DNA of 64,000 bases from Massospora cicadina (lineage: Eukaryota; Entomophthoromycota; Entomophthoromycetes; Entomophthorales; Entomophthoraceae), in the NCBI GenBank assembly GCA_022478985.1, contig JAKSZP010006687.1, forward strand, positions 62,001 through 126,000, written 5' to 3'. Positions 45,261 through 55,559 of the stretch are shown one piece after another. The position numbers were made by a program, and so were the translations under genes. The notes beneath the pieces were generated by a model. It saw only the letters and a program-made list of their open reading frames with translations. It had not been told where the DNA came from and did not search any database. The stretch's first letter is position 1. Every line of letters starts with the position of its first letter.

Positions 45261-45930
45261 GCCACTTTGCCCCACATGTTTGTACATCTTTTCACGCTCC
45301 ACTTTGGTGTTGCAGAAGTGCGGGCTAACATTTCCAGTACAGGCTCACTCTTATTCTCACAATTGTTGGTGTCATCAAGAGGTCATATAGCTTCTCCTCC
45401 TCGCTATTATCCTGTGAAGTATAGGCAGTTGAGTAACCCATTTATGTTCATGTGACGGGTTCCAGCTTGATGTTCAATCCTCATGTCATAATGCTGGAGC
45501 TTTAGGCCCAGATAGTAAAATTGATAGTAGGATACTTCATGTTCTGTAACCATTTCAACGAAGCATGGTCTTTAACCACAGTGAAGGTGGTCTCAAATAA
45601 GAAAGGGCGGTAGTGCTTTACAGCTAACAGATCAGCAAGGCACTCCTTCTATGTTACACTATAGTTGTGTTCCGCCTTTGACAGCAATTTATTTAATAGG
45701 ATACAGGATGATCTACAGATTTTATCCAATTGGGCTAAAATGGCTCCAATCACATAGTCTGAAGTGTCAGTAAACTAAATAAGGGTTTAGTATTATCTGG
45801 GTGCCATAAGATAGGACGTTTTTGTAGCAGTTGCTTCAGCATCTCAAAAGAAGCCTTCTATTCTCACCCAAATGAAAAGGAGTGTTCTTGGTCAATAGGC
45901 TGACAAGAGGCTTGGTGAGCTGGGCAAACG
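45261..45930 (-). pseudogene. Element G RT connection and RNase H
   Basis: Reading from 45870 on the minus strand: FEMLKQLLQKRPILWHPDNTKP (spelled in part), a TDTSDYVIGAILAQLDK-like segment in mixed frames, LLSKAEHNYSVT, KECLADLLAVKHYRPFLFETTF and DHASLKWL (about 45530). Then the domain end H.AGTRHMNINGLL (about 45455-45420). It resembles B2's RNase H more than D's, so G and B are probably related. Stops include a TAG in the ..VT*KECL motif. Confidence 0.8.
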
Positions 45931-46690
45931 TAGGTATGAACTTATGGTAATACTATCATCCCTAGAAATACATGTATATCCTATAATTTTTGAGGGGGAG
46001 GTATTTACTAAATTGCTTCGACCTTATCTTGGATGGGTTGGATTCTATCATTAGAAAAGGAGTGGCTAAGAAAATCCAATTTCCTTTTGAAGAAGGTACA
46101 CTTTAAGAGTTTTTACTTGATATTTGGCTCACTAAATCGTTAAAACACCTCCTTCAGGTGATCAAGATGTTTGTTAAAGGAATTTGAGAATATCGTGATG
46201 TCATTAAGATAGACAATGATGCAAATTAACTTTAGGTCCTGAATTATATGGTCCATAGCACACTGGAAAGTTGTAGGTACGTTTCACAGCCCTAGAGGTA
46301 ATTTGGTGGGTTGAAAGAGACCCTCACTGCAATTATGAGTACATTTCTCCTGGTCTTTGGGGGAAAGGTCCATTTACTAGTAACCACTAGCCAAGTACTA
46401 GGCGGATAGGAAATAGAGCCAGAGTATTTAGCTAGCGCTTCATCAATGCGGGTGATAGGAAAGCTATCCTTTTTCATGTGGCTATTTAACTTGAGGTATT
46501 CCATGACTATCCAATGACCTCCGTTCTTATTTTTGATTAACAAAAGAGGAGAAGACAAAGGGCTTTGTGAAGAAAGAAGTAATCTCGCTTCTAGTAACTG
46601 CTTAAGTTCCGTCCTCATCTACTGTTCTTCCACCTTTGATTTGTGGTAAGTTTTTACCCAAATATGATGGCCATCATTTACATCAATGGA
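45931..46690 (-). pseudogene. Element G reverse transcriptase
   Basis: Frame 46618-46292 reads TELKQLLEARLLLSSQSPLS and LLLIKNKNGGHWIVMEYLKLN, then KKDSFPITRIDEALAKYSGS. These are the RT N-terminus and first palm segment, near identical in layout to B2's. The catalytic box region lies near 46205-46190, where the strand reads ILMTSRYSQI in place of LDDI (frame disturbed). Thumb and connection follow to 45931. In one position KWTFPPKTRRN corresponds to the Q.DL..E...K step. Confidence 0.85.
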
Positions 46691-46696
46691 GTGGCA

Positions 46697-47740
46697 CTAG
46701 CCCTTCATGTGGCCATAGTCATTATCTGATTTGGTAAATATTTCTCTAAATACTTGCAATAGAGTGTGAACATTGTCAAGTTCAGCTGGGGTCAGCTCAT
46801 TCAAGATATGGACATTGGGTAAGATACAAACCAGGTTATCTGTTGGCAGTCCCATAACCTTTGTAGAGCCAATAGTGAATTTTTCAATGACCTCCACTGG
46901 TACTAAAAAGCCTCTGCCAATTTTCTGGTGTTTTCTTACCACTATGTCCTTGCTGGTGAGGTTCCCCAAAAAGAAGAGTGATAGGCCTCTGGTAGGCTGG
47001 GTCAAGAATTTCAGCTATACCCAAGGCTCCAATGGACTAACGCCCTTAAAACTGATAAAGTGAAACAAATAGTGGTGTGGGATTTGGAGTTTATTTTTGT
47101 GTGAACCACTAGTTGTTCAACAGTCTTAGCAAAACTTCATCTGCAGCATAGAAATTGATACCATCCCTAGCATCCAATGAATCAGGCAATTTCTTTGTTT
47201 TCTCCCAGAAGTGGAATAATGCAAAGTCATAGCGGAAAAGGGGTATTCAACTAGGCAAGAGTATTTGTTCATACTGGGATCTTTATTGGATAAAAATAAA
47301 GGTACTTCATAGTTTAGTAACGTGATAAAAACCTTTCTTCATGTTGATAATACCCTCATAATTGATCATAAATTGGTTGCCTATGAGCATATCATAGGTG
47401 TTGTTGTCCAAGGCCACTGCTGGGGTTGATAATATAAGCTGGCCAATTTGAATGGGAAGGAAGAGTATGCCCCAATGGGTCAGGTATTATTTGAGCCTAA
47501 GGTTACAAAATTTTGATTGTACTACAAGTCAGCGCCAGCTTTATCTTTGTTATGAGCTTAGTGGAGATTACGTTAACTGGGGAGCTAGTGTCCAGGATAG
47601 CAATTATCTATACTTTTTGATTGATCACTTTAACCTCGGTGAGTGTTCCTCCAAATTTAGGAGACAGGGCCAAAACCTCCTTGAGTCAGAAAGTGGATGT
47701 TAATTTATGAGCAATATCTTGGGTTTTAATTCAGGTTGGC
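46697..47740 (-). pseudogene. Element G protease and linker region
   Basis: Frame 47005-46697 is open (KEDIVVRKHQKIGRGF-like, with GLPTDNLVCILPNVHILNELTP and LDNVHTLLQVFREIFT) and is the linker before RT. Upstream, 47700-47400 holds LDTS..VN-like and INIQ-like fragments near 47590 (+ strand cactaagctcataac side) and the word QPIQIGQLILSTPAVALDNNTYDMLIGNQF read across frames near 47460-47370, which matches B2's ALDNPSYDLLLGTQFL protease end. The active-site triad is not clearly visible. Confidence 0.65.
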
Positions 47741-48960
47741 TTTCATGGTATGCTCCCGCTGAAGAGGTTGTATCAAGCCATATAAGAACTTATAACCATT
47801 ACTGGTGATGTCAATAAATTTTTGGACACCCTAGAATTTGGCTGAAGTACGTTTCCTCAGATATGGTGGTCTCATCTACTCCTTCAACGTTCAATTATGG
47901 ACCTTCACTCCCATGGGTGCTCCCGATGTGTAGTAACCAACATCATCATCACCCCCTCAGTTCATCCCCAGGGGTATCCTAAACAACTGGCAAGGTTGCA
48001 ATTGAGGTAGAGGAGATGGGCACATGAGGTTGGGTAGCCTTAGGGCGCGCAACTACCAGCTTGAATGGAGGGGAAGGCACATCAGCTTTGGTGAGCTTGT
48101 GTGAGACCATGGTTTAAACTGCATTACAGGTCTTAGACCATCAGGAGGTGGTGAAATCTGTTTTAAGTCGCACTGAGGGGGTAGCTTTCACAGGGAGGAA
48201 AGGCATAGGTGGGCTCACATCCAAATGGTCTACAGGAAAAAGCTTCTCAATGGTTAGAACGGAAGGTTTCACCTCAGCTTCATTTATTGTAGCACATGAA
48301 TGGAAATCAGCAAAAACTAACAGAGCCTCCTAGATGTTGCAGATGTTTTTGAAGTGGCATTTCACTGTTTGATATGCCTGGCTAGAAAGGTTTAGGAAGC
48401 TAACCCAGTTAACATGGTTGCAATAGTATTATCAAGGGTTAGCATGCTAGACGGTGACAACCATTGCACATCGAGGTAAACTCGCTTTGAAAAGACACTG
48501 GTTGGTTCGCCCTCAGATATGCTAAAGCGCATATAGGCCTGTTTTTACCTGTGTAGGCTCTGCTTTGATCCGAATTCACCCAAAAAGAGCCTCCTTAACC
48601 TCTGCCCAGGTGTGAAGAGGGTCCATATAAGGGAACGTCATCTCTTGTGCCAGGCGGCTTAAGCAAGAAAGGATGTGTTGAGCTGTTTGTTTAATCCATT
48701 CATGGCATGCATGTCAGCTTCATAAACATACAAAAAGGAAGCAATGCTCCCTTCACCGGGGATGTACTTGTATTTAAAAGGGGCTCTTATTGGGTGCTGC
48801 TCAAGCCTTTTAAACGGGATAAAGCGCTTGCTGGTTGCTTTTCTAGGGCAACTATGTGTGATTGATTTTGAAGGGGGAAGTTTGGGGACTACTCACTTTG
48901 AAAGTCTAGATTTTTGAGTATGTTTATTTTTTGGTCTAAAGGGTTGCCCCCTTTAATGAG
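47741..48960 (-). pseudogene. Element G gag
   Basis: The minus strand after the primer-binding site gives NPLDQKINILKNLDF, LPFLYVYEADMHAMNGLNKQ, FTPGQRLRRLFLGEFGSKQ and AYMRFSISEGEPTSVFSKRV in shifting frames, up to about 48430. This layout (a helix with EAD.HAMN.L, then LF.EFGS) parallels B2's capsid-like gag (YAYESSMKE, LIQEFGSK). The remainder to 47741 is low-complexity and broken. No zinc knuckle recognised. Confidence 0.7.
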
Positions 48961-48965
48961 AACCA
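48948..48965 (-). other. Primer-binding site of element G
   Basis: On the minus strand TGGTTCTCATTAAAGGGG begins two bases after the LTR end and differs from C's site at 2 of 18 positions. Confidence 0.72.
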
Positions 48966-48967
48966 AA

Positions 48968-49859
48968 TGGGAATCCATCTAGTTGTCTTCTCACTACTGC
49001 TGAACGCCGCTGGATTCCACAACAGTTTATTTAATTTAAAGATATAAACACTAATAAGATTAAAAAGTTGGTTTTTGATGTTTTTATTAGTGCAGGCGCA
49101 TGAAAAGAAAACTGAACCCTTTCTATATCTGACCACTCAGAACTTAAACTGTGTCGTGGGTCAAAGAGAATTCAATTGAAAACTTGGAACAGCTTATTAT
49201 GGTCAAAATAAAGTGAATATGTAAAATCAGCCTATTGAAACCCAGAAAATTTGCTTCACTCTGGCTGAACAATAGAGCGAGAGTTATTTTTTGGAAAGAC
49301 ATACCCATGAGATAACAATTTAATAAATTTCAGCCAATCCCCATTAGGGAAAATTATTGCTCTTGGGGGACCCCTGCCAAGCCTATAAAAGGGGGGTCCC
49401 ACGTAGGTGCTTAAATGGATCTGGTCTTGGCTAGAGGAAACCATCTGATGGACGCCCCAGAGTTTGCTGCATGATCATAGTAATCCAAAATCTTGATCTC
49501 GTGTTAATTGACTATGAAATGTTTTAATATTGTTACCACAATTTTTGGGGTTCCACCAAGAATTGACCAGCGTCTTTTGGCTAATAAAAGCGATAATAAT
49601 ATTCAAATCGCTCTTATCAATATTACGGTTATGTAATTGTCTGATATTAAGGATGGTTAGCTGAGTGGGTAAAACTGCTTCCACCCCTAGTGCAGGTTTT
49701 GAGTTCAAAATCTGTACTGGCTAGAAAACATTCTCGGTGTGGTATAATTGTCCCAAGGTTGACCCACCTCAAATAATTTAATTGTCTGATATATCCCCCT
49801 TTGTCCAATTTTGACCCAAAACACTCTTATCTTGAAGCTGGGAAGGCAGATGTCCGACA
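48968..49859 (-). repeat. 5' LTR of element G (carrying a SINE)
   Basis: Aligns with 33152-33904 and 37651-38402 apart from a 145-bp excess (SINE plus one TSD copy). Minus-strand start TGTCGGACATC; the plus-strand left edge is TGGGAATCC. Confidence 0.88.
49648..49778 (+). mobile_element. tRNA-derived SINE
   Basis: A 131-bp insert is flanked by perfect 14-bp direct repeats TAATTGTCTGATAT (49634-49647 and 49779-49792) and is absent from the two other G-family LTRs. It holds a pol III A box TAGCTGAGTGG (49658-49668) and a B-box-like AGTTCAAAATC (49702-49712), 34 bases apart, in a tRNA-like 5' part. The 3' part is unrelated and ends TCAAATAAT. SINEs are moved by LINE proteins. The window's LINE ends ...CCCCGCAATAAATTTAAA, weakly similar to the SINE end. 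Confidence 0.85.
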
Positions 49860-49864
49860 AGGAT

Positions 49865-50480
49865 ATTTATCCTCAAGGACCAGATTTCCCATTAAAGTTA
49901 CTTCTTAAAAAGAATTCATACTTGGAAAGCTTAACAAAGAGACTTTCCTTAGAAAGGGCTGCCATTTCATCCTCCAAGTCCTTGGCAGGCTGTTTATGGG
50001 TTGGAAAGTGGATTTAAATACGTTGTTGATGAAAGCAACAGTACAAGTTTATTTTAGACCTCCAGGACATCATCAAGTAGTTGTTGGAAGATTGCTAAGG
50101 GCGTTTTATACCCCAAAGGGAACGACCTTGCATTGAAATATATCACGCCTTGTCCTAATGGCTGTGAACCATAGGTATACCTTCTTGCCTCTCACCTGGT
50201 TGAATGCATTTGCCAGTTTAATAATTCAAAACCTGGGATTTAGCATTGCCTAGGCGATAGTTTGTTCAACAGGAGGGGATATGGATCTGAAATTATTACA
50301 TTACTATCATGCCTATAGTGCCCAAGGCTTTAAGATCCCATCAGCCTTCTTGGCAAAAACTACAGTTGAGGCAACAGAGAGGTTTAATGGATAAACCACC
50401 CTTTTTCTAGCATGTCATTCAGCCATATGCCCAGCCCCATGGCTTCTTTCTCAGTTTGTGGGTACAAAGGACAATTGATC
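49865..50480 (-). pseudogene. Element H reverse transcriptase, N-terminal two thirds
   Basis: On the minus strand: NCPLYPQTEKEAM (about 50470), a WL.DMLEKGW segment, ASTVVFAKKADGILKPWALDY (about 50380-50320), ARSFPLGYKTPLAIFQQLLDDVL (palm, about 50130-50050), and LFVKLSKYEFFLRSNF (about 49950-49905), then G's LTR. These correspond to the fingers, palm and thumb start of D's RT. The catalytic box should lie near 50030-50010 but is degraded. The rest of the RT lies left of G (33146 on). Confidence 0.85.
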
Positions 50481-51151
50481 ATGATAAGATGCACTGTTAT
50501 CTGGTAGAAAGGTTTATCTCAAATGTGGTATGAGTCAAGTTGTAAGTTTCATGTCAAAAGACGCTTTTGTATGAGTCCATAAAATAAGTAAATCTTAGGA
50601 GAGGTCTAATGGTGACAGCTCAGAGGTAAGAAATTGAGCTAAATGAGGCTTTTGTTGTGTGATTCAGTCAGTGAGAATTACCATTACACCTCTTTATGGC
50701 AAATGAAAAAGAAATGAGACTCAGGTTGTTTTTCACCTTGACGACGCCACTATCCTACCCCTCATGATGACAAGGTACAGTAAATCATACATGGCTGAAA
50801 AGTGTTCGCAGAAGCATAATTCTTAGATGAAGATCAGCACTGGACTCTGGGCAATAATAAAGTTCATTAGTTAAAACTAGGCTCCCAGTATGGAAGGGGA
50901 TAGTACAGTGACAAGGTTTAGAGAGTGTGAATCTCTTAGATCAATAAAGCTTCCTGTTGCCCCTTTGTTGAGGAATGGTTTTACTGTAACCTCATGTTGC
51001 TCTACACTGAAGGTAATAAGGAACAGTAAGTAAGTTTAATCCTCTTTATTAATCATTGAGAGCGGGTGAGCAGAAAAAGAGTAGTCAGACCTATGATGAG
51101 AAGTGGACCCTTGGTAACCTGTGAGCTATGCTGTGTATACTTGTGAGGTCC
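50481..51151 (-). pseudogene. Element H protease and end of gag
   Basis: On the minus strand at about 51010-50930 the text FSVEQHEVTVKPFLNKGATGSFID matches the protease start 'V.ALLDSGATGNFI'; the catalytic D-S are N-K here. It lies 450 bp before the RT, as in D (53600-53800 against 54060). What remains up to D's LTR at 51152 shows no clear gag. The 5' portion of H is beyond D. Confidence 0.75.
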
Positions 51152-51948
51152 TGTAAGTCTAGGGGGATATCCCCTGTGCGTGTATCAGGCGAATTTCCTG
51201 TTTCCAAAAAAAGGGTCTGAAGAGGGTGGCTGTACCCCTCGTCACCTAGGACGACCTCAATCATGTGGTAGATGAGTGCTGGGTAACAGCCCTCCCCCTT
51301 AGGACCCTCCCCCAGTACCCTCGCTCACCTCAGCCAAGCTTGTCCACCATATTAAGGAATTTGAGCTGAGATCACTAAATTAAAGTCAAAAGGTCTGAAA
51401 CCAATGTTTATAAGGCATGACAATCAGAAAACATATAGTCAAAAAGGGGTAAATATCGAATTGTTGGCTGGAATTGATGACAGTTTCAACTCAGCCAGCA
51501 GTATGATCGCTGACACCAACCACCTCTCAAAATCATCAGGGATGATCCCCAATGTGCAGATGGTATCTTCAGAAACTATCACAGAGAGTTCAAAACCCCT
51601 ATCTAAAAAATTGGGAGATGCAGCTGACATAACTCATTTGACTGAACAAACGCCCCAGCAACTGGGCACAGGTGGGTTGGGCATCCCAAACCCGTTTCCA
51701 ACCATTTGGGACCGCCCCTACATGGGGTGGCCCTGGGGAATTCCCGTTGCTCGTTGGACCAAATGCTGTCGCACCAACTAATGGAAGAAAAGTTGAGCCT
51801 CAGTTCAGCCATTTGCAGTCAAAAAGACAGTGACTCGGCTGCTGCCAAATCCTTTGATGTCAGTTCCCATTGAGATTATCTGACCCCTTCCCCAAAATAT
51901 TCGCCGGGTAAAATAGAATTTTAGTCCTGAACCCTTCTTGTACCCACA
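51152..51948 (+). repeat. 5' LTR of element D
   Basis: Aligned over its length with 57029-57830. Retains the Pol-end motif frame (VAVPLVT, then VVDECWVT, about 51215-51290). No primer-binding site starting TGG is evident just after it. Confidence 0.92.
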
Positions 51949-53590
51949 TCTGTCAAACACTACTGAATCAGTTGCAGCACACTGAGAAAAATTTTGGTCA
52001 ATTATTTATTTTCCTTTCTAATAAATTTCCTGCTAAAACACCAATTTTTTACTTATGTCCTTCTTGCCTAAGTTCCAATGGTATTAACCTGGTGGCCTGT
52101 CAGTCCTTACACCAGATGGGCATTGTCAGTTCTTATGATTACAATCACTTCCACTATTGTTAACTGGATCAATGTGCAAGAAACTTCTGGAAATTCAACC
52201 TCATCTTTGAAACTATCCGCCATCAATACACTGGGATCTTGTGGCCTTATATCCACCATTTCAAAACAAGGATCCAACCCCTTGTCTCCACAATTTTATT
52301 GAACCCAACTACCAGCAACCCTGTATAAACCATCTAAGTGGTACAATATATCTGCAGCAAGACTACCAGTGTCAGGTGTTGTTTCTATTTGGTCGTTTTC
52401 AGGTTTCTATGTACGCTAATTCTACATAAATGTGTCATCATTTCCCAATTTGCAGCTCCATATAACGTTGTACTAGTAACAATGCCCCTGGCATTCCAGC
52501 TTGCTTTTTGGGTGCTCACAAAACTGACTGGCAGGCTGGTCTAAACTTCTTCTGCCGTTTTCATGACATAATTGACCAACCATTGTTTCTTGCCATTTCT
52601 GCCCTTCTCTTCAAGGTGTGCGCCGCAGTGGTTACCCTCTATCAAATGAACATTCAGTCAGTAATCTGCTTTCTGTTGTTTATTTGGTTACTTGCTAATT
52701 TTGTGGATAGTATTTGGTATACCTTGGAGAAACTTTTCAGGGCAGCAAAATCCCATGGATTACTACTTCTCCTCCACCTAATATTCAAGAAGGGAATTAG
52801 AGTGTTCCCTCCCAAGATATTGTTAACAAGTTCTCAAGGCCATTGCTGAGGTGCAAATGCGTTCTGCTATTGCCCTTAACAATGTCGCTGCACTATCTCA
52901 TGTCCAACAAGGGGTCGCCCTTTTGGATGCGGTAGAAGGGGATAAGAGTTGGTGGGTACAAGGGCTTCTGCATTCTACTTCCCAAGCGGGGGATTCCACC
53001 TCACTTATCACAGTAATATTGGCTGCTCTAAAATCCCTATTTCATGGTCAGACTGTTTATTCCAATTGCTTTACACTATGGCCAAATCCCCCATCTTGGC
53101 TTAATTAATCTCAACCTTCCGCGAACAGGCTCAAGCACCTGAGTTCTCTAATGATATGCTCCAAGTAATTTTTCAGTTCAGGTTCGTATTCTGCCTCAGC
53201 CCATCACAAAATATAGTCCACCCCTATGGATGCAGTGGATCAGATATGTAACGCTGTGACTACTATTAACGCCTCCCCTCACCATGCTTCCAGATATCAA
53301 GGGTGAAAGTAAATAATCAGACTACCTAATGCCAACTCAGACTCAGTCCTGACCTTTGAACCTGTATTAGTCTAGGCCTTGGAGCCTGGCAATAGCCCTG
53401 CACCCGGGTTGAGTTATCCTAGTCACCTATTATGAATCAGTAAAATCCCAGATTGAAGTAGCTGGTTACCAAGCCCTTGCTCTTCCCAACTTTAGTCCTG
53501 AAAAATCCCTGACCTTCCCCCCAATTCTTATGCCATTTCTTCAGTTGCAGCAGACATGATCAAATATACCAATAAACAAAGCTTCACTTA
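51949..53590 (+). pseudogene. Element D leader and putative gag region
   Basis: By position this should be leader plus gag. Frames here are short and unconvincing: 52508-52849 is hydrophobic, and 52851-53108 reads MRSAIALNNVAALSHVQQGVALL and LHSTSQAGDSTSL. No zinc knuckle or known capsid motif is visible. It may be a decayed gag or may contain a further insertion. Confidence 0.4.
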
Positions 53591-53599
53591 TTTCTTTTT

Positions 53600-53840
53600 A
53601 ACTATTTTAGATTGACATCAGGTCTCGTCATGACTCTTTTGAGGCTTTAGTGGATTCTGGAACTGCAGGTAATTTTATGAGCATCAATTTATCCCAACAA
53701 TTGGAGCTGGACCTGGACGTAGGCCCTTCAGTCATGGTGGCTTTTTCAGCCTACCAGACATCATATATAGTCCATCAGCCAGTAATTTCTCAGTACATCA
53801 GTTTAGCTTTTGTGACCAGTTCTCCGCAATGCCAAAATTA
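53600..53840 (+). pseudogene. Element D protease
   Basis: Frame around 53610-53840: IDIRSRHDSFEALVDSGTAGNFMS with the DSG active site intact (about 53653), then LSQQLELDLDVG. This matches the Gypsy aspartic protease start. The flap region (YQTSYIVHQPVISQYISLAF) follows before a TAG at 53841. It would process Gag-Pol. Truncated by the stop. Confidence 0.85.
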
Positions 53841-54005
53841 GTTTCCTGTAATCTTAGGAATCAGATGGTGGCGCTGACATGTTAGGATCCACCTGGAGTC
53901 AATTATGTTATCATTTGTTAATGATCAAAAGGATGATAATTTCCTTTAGTCGATACTTTTAATAAAACTCAAGGCCGCAGCTCCATTACTTCCTTCATTT
54001 ACCCT

Positions 54006-54940
54006 GTGGGCCTTCCATTCAATTTTCCTGAAGATTTAATGCTCTATCAAATTATCTTCGACTCTGAGAAGGTGGACTGTCTTCCTCCTCACACTAAATT
54101 CTACTTGGGATTAAGAAAAATGGTACAGTTGATGAATATCAACTGCCCATTATATCTACATACAGCGGAGGAGGAGGTTGCACTTAACACCTAGTTAGAC
54201 AATATGCTTAAAAAAGGGTAGTTGTTTAAATAGATATCACCAGTCACATTTTCCATTTTTTTTTGCCAAAAAGGCTACATGTTCCCTCCATCCCTGTATG
54301 GATTACAGACACTTAAACAACCTCATGGTTCACAATCCCTGCCCTCTGCCTCTAGAGCAGACTATTAGTCAAGCGATCACTAAATCTTAGATGTTCTATA
54401 AGCTTGATCTTGTTAATGCCATCAACCAGCTCGAGAGATGGAAGGGCAAGAATGACTTAAAATGATATGAACAAATTTGAGGTATTTTTCAATTCCACAT
54501 AATGCCCTTTGGGTTGAAAAATGCGCCCACTACGTTCCAAAGAATGATTGATAGTGTACTATGCGACTTCTGGTTCACTAGCACAGTTGCAAATATTAAT
54601 GACATCTTGGTTCACTCTTCAACTCCTGAACAACACACTAAGGACTTGGAAGCAGTTGTGGCTGCTTTACATAAGGCGAGCTTGTTTGTCAAGCCCTCAA
54701 AATGTGAGTTCTATAAGGATTAAGTTACATTTTAGGAATCTAGTCATCAAAGATTGGTATGCAAATCCCCCAACAAGTTGGACTCCATCCATGAATGGCC
54801 AACACCAACAACCCAGAAACAAATATAGAGTTTCTTGGACACCGATTTTCCTAAAGAAATTTTTCCAAGCCCTTTCCAGGTTAGCTGCTCCGCTCCACCC
54901 TCACATAGGTAAAAAATATGCCTTTTTGTTGGACTCCTGA
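54006..54940 (+). pseudogene. Element D reverse transcriptase
   Basis: Frame 54006-54194 is the pre-RT segment (INCPLYLHTAEEEVALNT). FFAKKATCSLHPCMDYRHLNN follows at about 54255-54320. Frame 54502-54723 reads MPFGLKNAPTTFQRMIDSVL, then VANINDILVHS where the catalytic YxDD box has become NIND, then LHKASLFVKPSKCEFYKD. The thumb and connection are in broken frames to 54940 (CKQAFESIKEVF at about 54945). Loss of the first catalytic Asp plus several shifts. Confidence 0.92.
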
Positions 54941-55559
54941 GTGCAAGCAGGCGTTTGAGTCAATCAAAGAGGTTTTTATCTCCCCCCCTCTTGAAACACG
55001 CGGATCCTTCCAAGCCATATGACATTGCTTATGATGCCTCATCTGTGGCATTGGGGCAGGTTTTGCTCCTGGAGCATGATGGCTTTGAACATCCAGTTGC
55101 CCAATTTTCCCAAAAAAACCTTTCTCTACTGAGCAATCCTGGGCCATCTACAATAAGGAGATGGCAGCTGTAGTATGGGCGTTGACTCATCTGAGGTATC
55201 TGTTACAGGGTGCCCAGCATGAGTTAATTGTGCATATGGATCACCAAGCTCTTTTGTATCGCTGCAAATCCCAGATATTTGCACATTGGCAAACTTGCAC
55301 AGTTTGGGACTTGTTCAGTTATAATTTCAAATATGAATTCATAAAAGGCGCGCTTAACATACTTCCCAATTTTCTTAGCCACAATATGGCCCACTGTCCC
55401 TTGGACCCAGATGAAGTGGACCTCATTACCGTGATCCCTGCGACTCAAATCTTGTCTATTGTTCCACCTGTGGTCTCGTCAGTCGCCTCTGCTCCTAACG
55501 CCCCTCTCATTACACAAGTATTAGCAGCCCAAATGACCTGTCCCAAAGAGTGGAGTTAG
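54941..55559 (+). pseudogene. Element D RNase H and tether
   Basis: Frame 54955-55173 reads DPSKPYDIAYDASSVALGQVLL, then HPVAQFSQKNLS. Frame 55161-55559 continues MAAVVWALTHLRYLLQGAQHE, LIVHMDHQALLY, and a tail with KYEFIKGALNILPNFLSHN corresponding to '..Y..G..N..AD.LSR'. TDH is MDH. The long C-terminal tail to 55559 (rich in V, A and P) leads to the integrase. One shift in the middle. Confidence 0.9.

Larger units (their letters stand above)
33152..49859 (-). mobile_element. Element G: Gypsy element (-) split by element C
   Basis: LTRs at 33152-33904 (3') and 48968-49859 (5', enlarged by a SINE) enclose gag, RT, RNase H and integrase on the minus strand. C (34324-44606) sits inside the integrase. 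Flanking pentamers AGCAT (33147-33151) and AGGAT (49860-49864) match at 4 of 5 bases. Left and right flanks both belong to H: RT to the right, RT connection to the left. Confidence 0.85.
18539..51151 (-). mobile_element. Element H: old chromovirus (-) spread apart by nested insertions
   Basis: H is reconstructed by order on the minus strand: protease (about 51010-50940), RT (50480-49865), gap filled by G, RT end and RNase H (33146-32368), integrase finger (32367-32097), gap filled by solo LTR F, integrase core (30457-29690), an unexplained stretch, chromodomain (27750-27445), then a 3' LTR (27341-26920 and 19853-18539) split by B2. Domains are in the order expected of chromoviruses and the frames rejoin across F. 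The 5' part is cut off by D at 51152; its 5' LTR is not seen. Confidence 0.8.

Noticed and set aside
49651..49725. A tRNA gene
   Set aside because: The A and B boxes are good, but I could not pair an acceptor stem, and the unit is part of a 131-bp insert with TSD, which fits a SINE better.
52508..52849. Hydrophobic 113-codon frame resembling a membrane protein (env-like)
   Set aside because: It sits upstream of protease in D's gag position, not after integrase; composition follows T-rich DNA. No signal peptide plus cleavage pattern supports an envelope.
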